From assembly GCA_031216915.1 (NCBI GenBank), contig CM062291.1:36088484-36152483 (forward strand): DNA of 64,000 nt. Reading direction: 5' to 3'. The translations under genes were made by a program, and so were the position numbers. Below the pieces are notes generated by a model. It saw nothing but the letters and a program-made list of their open reading frames with translations. It was not told the origin of the DNA and ran no database searches. Every line of letters begins with the position of its first letter. Position 1 is the first letter of the stretch. Origin of the DNA: Pictodentalium vernedei. Taxonomy: Eukaryota; Mollusca; Scaphopoda; Dentaliida; Dentaliidae. Below are positions 59,844 to 64,000 of the stretch, piece after piece.

Positions 59844-60748
59844 CAGGCTTGGCAATTTAAGGAGAGCGATTTTTTAGCTCTCCTTACTGCCCTCCTGAAA
59901 GAATTAAGGAGAGCGAAAAATTGCCCTCCTAAATATTTTGGTCTGAAATGATTGAGATTACATGTATTATGCTCACATTAAATTTTTGTTGTAAAGCAAA
60001 ATTGTAATTTAACTTCGAAGTCACATAACATCACGTAATTTCATTTTAAAAGTGGTTTAGTGGTAAAAGGTAATGGCTGCAACCATACCCAAACACAGTT
60101 GCAATCATTTGAAGCAAAATGGGTCACAGCAATATTTTTTTTTCTGTCAGTTTCAAGTTCAACAACTGACATCACAGTTTGAGGGGTAATTATTCAAGGA
60201 ATATTGACACTATAATATACTACCATTACTACTATCCTGTAACTTGAAGCACTTGCACCAGGATGTGACTGTAGATTCAAGCAGACCTGTTGTCCAAGAA
60301 AGTCATTCGCCTACCACTACCACCTTCAACCCCCTTGGGGGGATTGAAGGTGGTAGTTCACTTGAAGCACTTGCACCAGGATGTGACTGTAGATTCAAGC
60401 AGACCTGTTGTCCAAGAAAGTCATTCGACTACCACTACCACCTTCAACCCCCTTGGGGGGTTGAAGGTGGTAGTGGTAGGCGTATGACTTTCTTGGACAA
60501 TAGGTCTGGGTACACACACAGGTCTTGTCAAGTGTGTGTTCGGTTGTTGAGTGAGACATCCAGATGTCTAAGAGATTTCGCTTTACCTTAGTAAAGTTAA
60601 TAAAATCACTGATGTAGTCTGTTGGTTTCAGTTTCAATGAGTTCGTTCAACTGGATACTTAAAATGCCGTGTAAAGCTAATTGCTCTCCTAAGCTGATTG
60701 AGGAGAGCGATTTTTTGCCCTCCTGCATTTTTCAGAATGCCAGGCCTG
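59844..60748. mobile_element. hAT-like MITE, long form, with 6-bp TSD and internal duplication
   Basis: Ends CAGGCTTGGCAATTTAAGG and CAGAATGCCAGGCCTG. ACAATA at 59838-59843 and 60749-60754. Same element as 11497-12282, but one arm of its hairpin (CTTGAAGCACTTGCACCAGG to CCTTCAACCCCCTTGG) is duplicated in tandem (about 60244-60360 and 60361-60470). Confidence 0.9.
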
Positions 60749-60972
60749 ACAATACAGATACTGGCATGGCGAGCGAGACACAAAATCATCAGACACATTT
60801 CTGGCCCATCAACAGTTTGCTTTAGAACTGTGGCCAGTAATGCATGGTAACGAGGCATTGTTTTTTCTTCAGGCTATTAACGTAACAAATAACAAAAGGC
60901 AGTATTTAATGTCAGAAAAAGTTCATACTGTCACGAGTGACGCATGATGATATGAAGTATTTATCTAATTAA

Positions 60973-61196
60973 CCTTTACCCAACGAACTGGCAACATCCG
61001 CCCACGTAATATGCAAATTCAGCAGCTGAAAAAATATTATTTTTCAAAGAATTTCAACAAAACCATATCATGTGACCCCGTCGAGCTCGTTCCAAAGAGG
61101 GGGTCACATGATATGGTTTTGTTGAAATTTTTTTAAAAATTTAAAAAATGATATTTAAAATAATAAATTTTGATATCGTCTGCGTTGGGTAAAGGG
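60973..61196. mobile_element. TTAA/CCCTTTACC MITE, subfamily 2, central deletion
   Basis: TTAA on both sides. One half of the central palindrome is shortened (GACCCCGTCGAGCTCGTTCC), removing the first CTTTGGAACGAGC arm. Confidence 0.88.
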
Positions 61197-61200
61197 TTAA

Positions 61201-61690
61201 AGAATGCCTTTTGTAAAGACTCAAGATCTGCTATGCCCAGTAAAGTAACAGTAATCAGTCGATTAATCTCCGTTATTATATAACTTAGATGACCCCTTTT
61301 TTTTGTCTTCTGAGGTTTTTGTCAAAACTGTAGGATTTTTTCCATAACCATTGTCCATTCACTTTCAAAATAATTACCAGTTCGTTTTTTCAAAACTCAA
61401 CCAATTTATTTGGAACTGACAGTGAAAAAACACCTCCTCCTGTCCCCATTAACGTTTTGACATAAAAACCTTTTGTTTGGCACTAAAATGTCCAGAAAGG
61501 CTAAAAATTTGGCACCAGACAATTTCAGGCCAGCATGAACACTGCTTACACAATGCAGAATCCCACTTGTCGAAAGTAAGATATGCCAGAAGATTGAATC
61601 TTATGTGCCATTTTCTTTTGTTTTTCTTGATTTCATTTTTACGATCATGGTACTGTTATTCTCCCTGCCCATAGTCAATAAGGATGAGGT
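61201..61690. other. no recognised feature
   Basis: No exon of FGGY or other gene identified. Confidence 0.4.
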
Positions 61691-62210
61691 TGGTGAAACA
61701 CAAGGGAAGGGGATCAGTTATCCTCCCTGCCTATAGCCTATAAGGATGTGTTTGGTCAGAACATGCTCTTATCTTTCAAATTTTATCTGGTATCTTTTCT
61801 GTCATCAGATGAGAGATGAATATCTAGATTTTCCAAGGACCCTAAAATTCCATTGATAGACCTTTCTCATCAATTGGGTCGAAATGCACATTTTTTGTCG
61901 TTGAGCAAGGGAATTCCTTTGTATAATGGAATGTCTTTCCTTTGATTAGAAAAAAAAATTGTCGTATACTCTGGCTGTAAAAATGAAAAGAGGAGAATCC
62001 CGCAAGACAAGTTTTTTCTTCCATTGAGGCTATTCATTCTCATGGCGGAATGGGTTTTTCTCAAGAAAAAAAATCGCTGGCGTCTCCAGCTGTAAAAAGG
62101 GAGAGGTGGTCCAGAATCTGCTTTGTCTCTCTTGAAAATTCCTTCGCGTGACAGAGTGTTTTCCTTTGAGAAAACAGAACAAAACTGATTGTTGCTCCAG
62201 CTGTCAAAAC
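61675..62210. repeat. irregular direct repeats
   Basis: TATCCTCCCTGCCTATAG-like words occur at 61660 and 61720. CTCTGGCTGTAAAAATG, CTCCAGCTGTAAAAAGG and CTCCAGCTGTCAAAAC recur at about 61968, 62083 and 62195, a unit of about 115 bp. Confidence 0.55.
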
Positions 62211-62771
62211 TAGAGCTGTAGGTTTTTAAATTTCTTGTTCGGTTTCGGTTTTGGTTTTTCAGGTGGAATAAAACCTCGGTTCGGTTTGGTTTTTGGTTTG
62301 TTCTTGAGGCCAAATAAAATTCAATAAAACTCATTCTTATGTCCGGAGTCATAACTGGATGGCAGTGAAATTGAGTGAAACTCAATGAATGCCCTAAATA
62401 AGCTATAATACATGAAGAATCAGGAAGGCCAATATAATAATTACCAAAATATACAGAACTTTTATTGTGCTTGGCCATTTTTCGAGGTCTGACACCTACA
62501 CGCAACTTGAGGAAAGCTACAAACACAACTAAACTGAAATGTCGGAAATTCACAGAATGTAGCCTTCCCAGAGTAGTAAGAGCACCCAGACACTGCCATT
62601 GGCAGTGTCTGGGTACTCTCACTACTCTGGGATGGCTATATTCTGTGAATTTCTGGAGCAAGAGAGTATTTAATAAAAAACGAAAAACCTTAGATTACGG
62701 GATGTCAACGGTTTCGGTTTTTAAAAAAAAACTAAAAACCTCGGTTCGGTTTCGGTTAACCTACAGCTCTA
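62211..62771. mobile_element. hAT-like MITE with perfect 8-bp TSD
   Basis: Ends TAGAGCTGTAGGTT and AACCTACAGCTCTA. GTCAAAAC at 62203-62210 and 62772-62779. GGTTCGGTTTCGGTT-rich subterminal regions. Central hairpin at about 62535-62655 (CAGACACTGCCATTGGCAGTG core). The 263-codon minus-strand open frame across it is a chance frame through a palindrome. Confidence 0.9.
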
Positions 62772-63044
62772 GTCAAAACAAAAGAGGAAGGTGGTCTCTA
62801 ATAGAAACATTATACACATGCAACACTTCACTATAAACAAGGTATTATTGAAAATAGAATATGTTTTCATTTTTGGAATTCACTAAAAAAAAAACACTTT
62901 CCACAATCCATTCCAATGAGGGTCCATATGCAGAGTTTAACTCTTTCAACATGAGAGACCTCTTTTCCGGTCCAGCACCACGTTACGTCATAATTTCATT
63001 AAGAAGGATGGCTACTAAGTGAATGTGTGTGAAAGAACACTTAA

Positions 63045-63287
63045 CCCTTTACCCAACGTAACGGCCAAAACCGGCCAGCGCTATTCTCAAAAATCGCCAA
63101 TTAATTTTCAATATTTTTTCATTTTTTGTCTCAAAAACATAGGTTATGACCCCTCTTTGGAACGAGCTCATCGAGCTCGTTCCAACGAGGGGTCATAACC
63201 TATGTTTTTGAGACAAAAAATGAAAAAAAGTAGTTATTCAAGAATTTTTTTTGCGAGTGTCGTCTGCTTTTCATGTTAGGTAAAGGG
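63045..63287. mobile_element. TTAA/CCCTTTACC MITE, subfamily 1, well preserved
   Basis: TTAA at 63041-63044 and 63288-63291. Ends CCCTTTACCCAACGTAACGG and TTAGGTAAAGGG. Long perfect arms GTCTCAAAAACATAGGTTAT. Confidence 0.92.
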
Positions 63288-63289
63288 TT

Positions 63290-63345
63290 AATATTTTCAA
63301 CATGCATCCTGAAGGCTGCACGTTGAAAATGTTAATTGTTCAACC
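63290..63345. repeat. palindrome, relative of 4310-4370
   Basis: ATATTTTCAACATGCATCC and GGCTGCACGTTGAAAAT. It abuts the preceding MITE, whose right TTAA is its first bases. Confidence 0.75.
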
Positions 63346-63652
63346 CCCAAATAATGGATATGGACTCTTCCAATTTCTGCCATTTAACTGGCATGGAAGA
63401 TACCACCAGTGTTCAAAGGGTTAAATGTTTCTTGGGAATATTACTGGCTGATTTTGGCCATTACATTTGGTGAAGAATTGCTATAGATAAGATTGCCACT
63501 GAGATCGCAGAGTACACAAGGTTAGTTACTCAGTTAATTATGAAAATTTGTGTATAACCGGAAAGTGTGACTAGCCCTGTGCAGTGCACAGGATTAGTCA
63601 CACATTCTGATTATAAAAAAATTGGTAACTTCCATATCACACACTTCATGAC

Positions 63653-63803
63653 AATATGAGTTATCTCTGCCAACATGTATGTTATACGGAGATTTAATAC
63701 CTGGATGTTGGTTTTTAAACACCGAGCCACAGGCAAGGTGTTTAAATGAGACATCCAAGTATTAAATCTCCATATACCATACATGTTGACAGAGATAAAG
63801 TTT
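63653..63803. repeat. palindrome with ACATGTATGTTATACGG arms
   Basis: Arms TTATCTCTGCCAACATGTAT and inverse, then GGAGATTTAATACCTGGATG. Centre AACACCGAGCCACAGGCAAG. Confidence 0.85.
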
Positions 63804-64000
63804 TTGTCCTGTTTGATACACAATAGAAACACAGTGGAAATAAATTTGTGGATGCATTTCTCATGCTCCGCAATGAGTTGGACGACAAAATTCGTGAATA
63901 AATGTTTTGTTTTTACAAATGCAGAAGACAACAGATAGAGTCACATCCCTTGGGTTGTTAAGGAAATGAGTAAACAGTATTTTGTTTACATATCACCCCC

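Noticed and set aside
61870-62661. 263-codon open frame, minus strand
   Set aside because: It runs across a hAT-like MITE with 8-bp duplications and through its palindrome, has no recognisable domain, and starts and ends at no splice or start context. Chance open frame.
57928-64000. remaining FGGY exons
   Set aside because: I looked for the next family blocks (for example the LTVDLHVWPDFHGNRSP region) in all plus frames and found none, so they are taken to lie beyond the window.

Overview
This is an AT-rich piece of an animal nuclear genome, probably from a marine invertebrate. The phylum cannot be fixed from the sequence. The evidence is split exons with GT-AG introns, tRNA-derived SINEs with target-site duplications, a Penelope-type reverse transcriptase remnant and very many miniature inverted-repeat elements. 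There are no operons, no bacterial ribosome sites and no long uninterrupted ORFs.

Only one host gene is recognised. It is the FGGY carbohydrate kinase domain-containing protein (the animal FGGY gene, whose human product is reported to be a D-ribulokinase), on the + strand. Nine coding exons lie between 19741 and 57927: 1,064 coding bases giving about 354 residues spread over 38 kb. They join in perfect phase and match the family from the N-terminal phosphate motif through the catalytic Asp and the second phosphate motif. The C-terminal third must lie beyond 64000. The first 19.7 kb holds no recognisable gene and is almost wholly repeats.

The most unusual structure is inside this gene. At two exons, 3 and 6, the intron-exon junction itself has been amplified in tandem. 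Upstream of exon 3 there are 13 copies of a 46-bp unit (18 nt of intron end plus 28 nt of exon start). Upstream of exon 6 there are six clean copies of an 84-bp unit (45 nt intron plus 39 nt exon), with older decayed copies further upstream. The exon 6 unit is a multiple of three, has no stop codon, and repeats the acceptor in the same phase, so each of the six acceptors could give an in-frame protein with extra 28-residue repeats. The exon 3 unit shifts frame and brings a stop.

The rest is a dense, nested repeat landscape. It includes: TTAA-targeting MITEs with CCCTTTACC ends (two subfamilies, about 16 copies); TTAA-targeting elements with CTGGT ends; hAT-like MITEs with 8-bp or 6-bp duplications; TA-flanked Tigger/pogo-like MITEs; SINEs; Helitron-like elements with cores and microsatellites; 336-bp tandem arrays; and many isolated near-perfect palindromes. 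Several nested insertions have an uninterrupted relative elsewhere in the window, which lets target-site duplications and relative ages be read directly.
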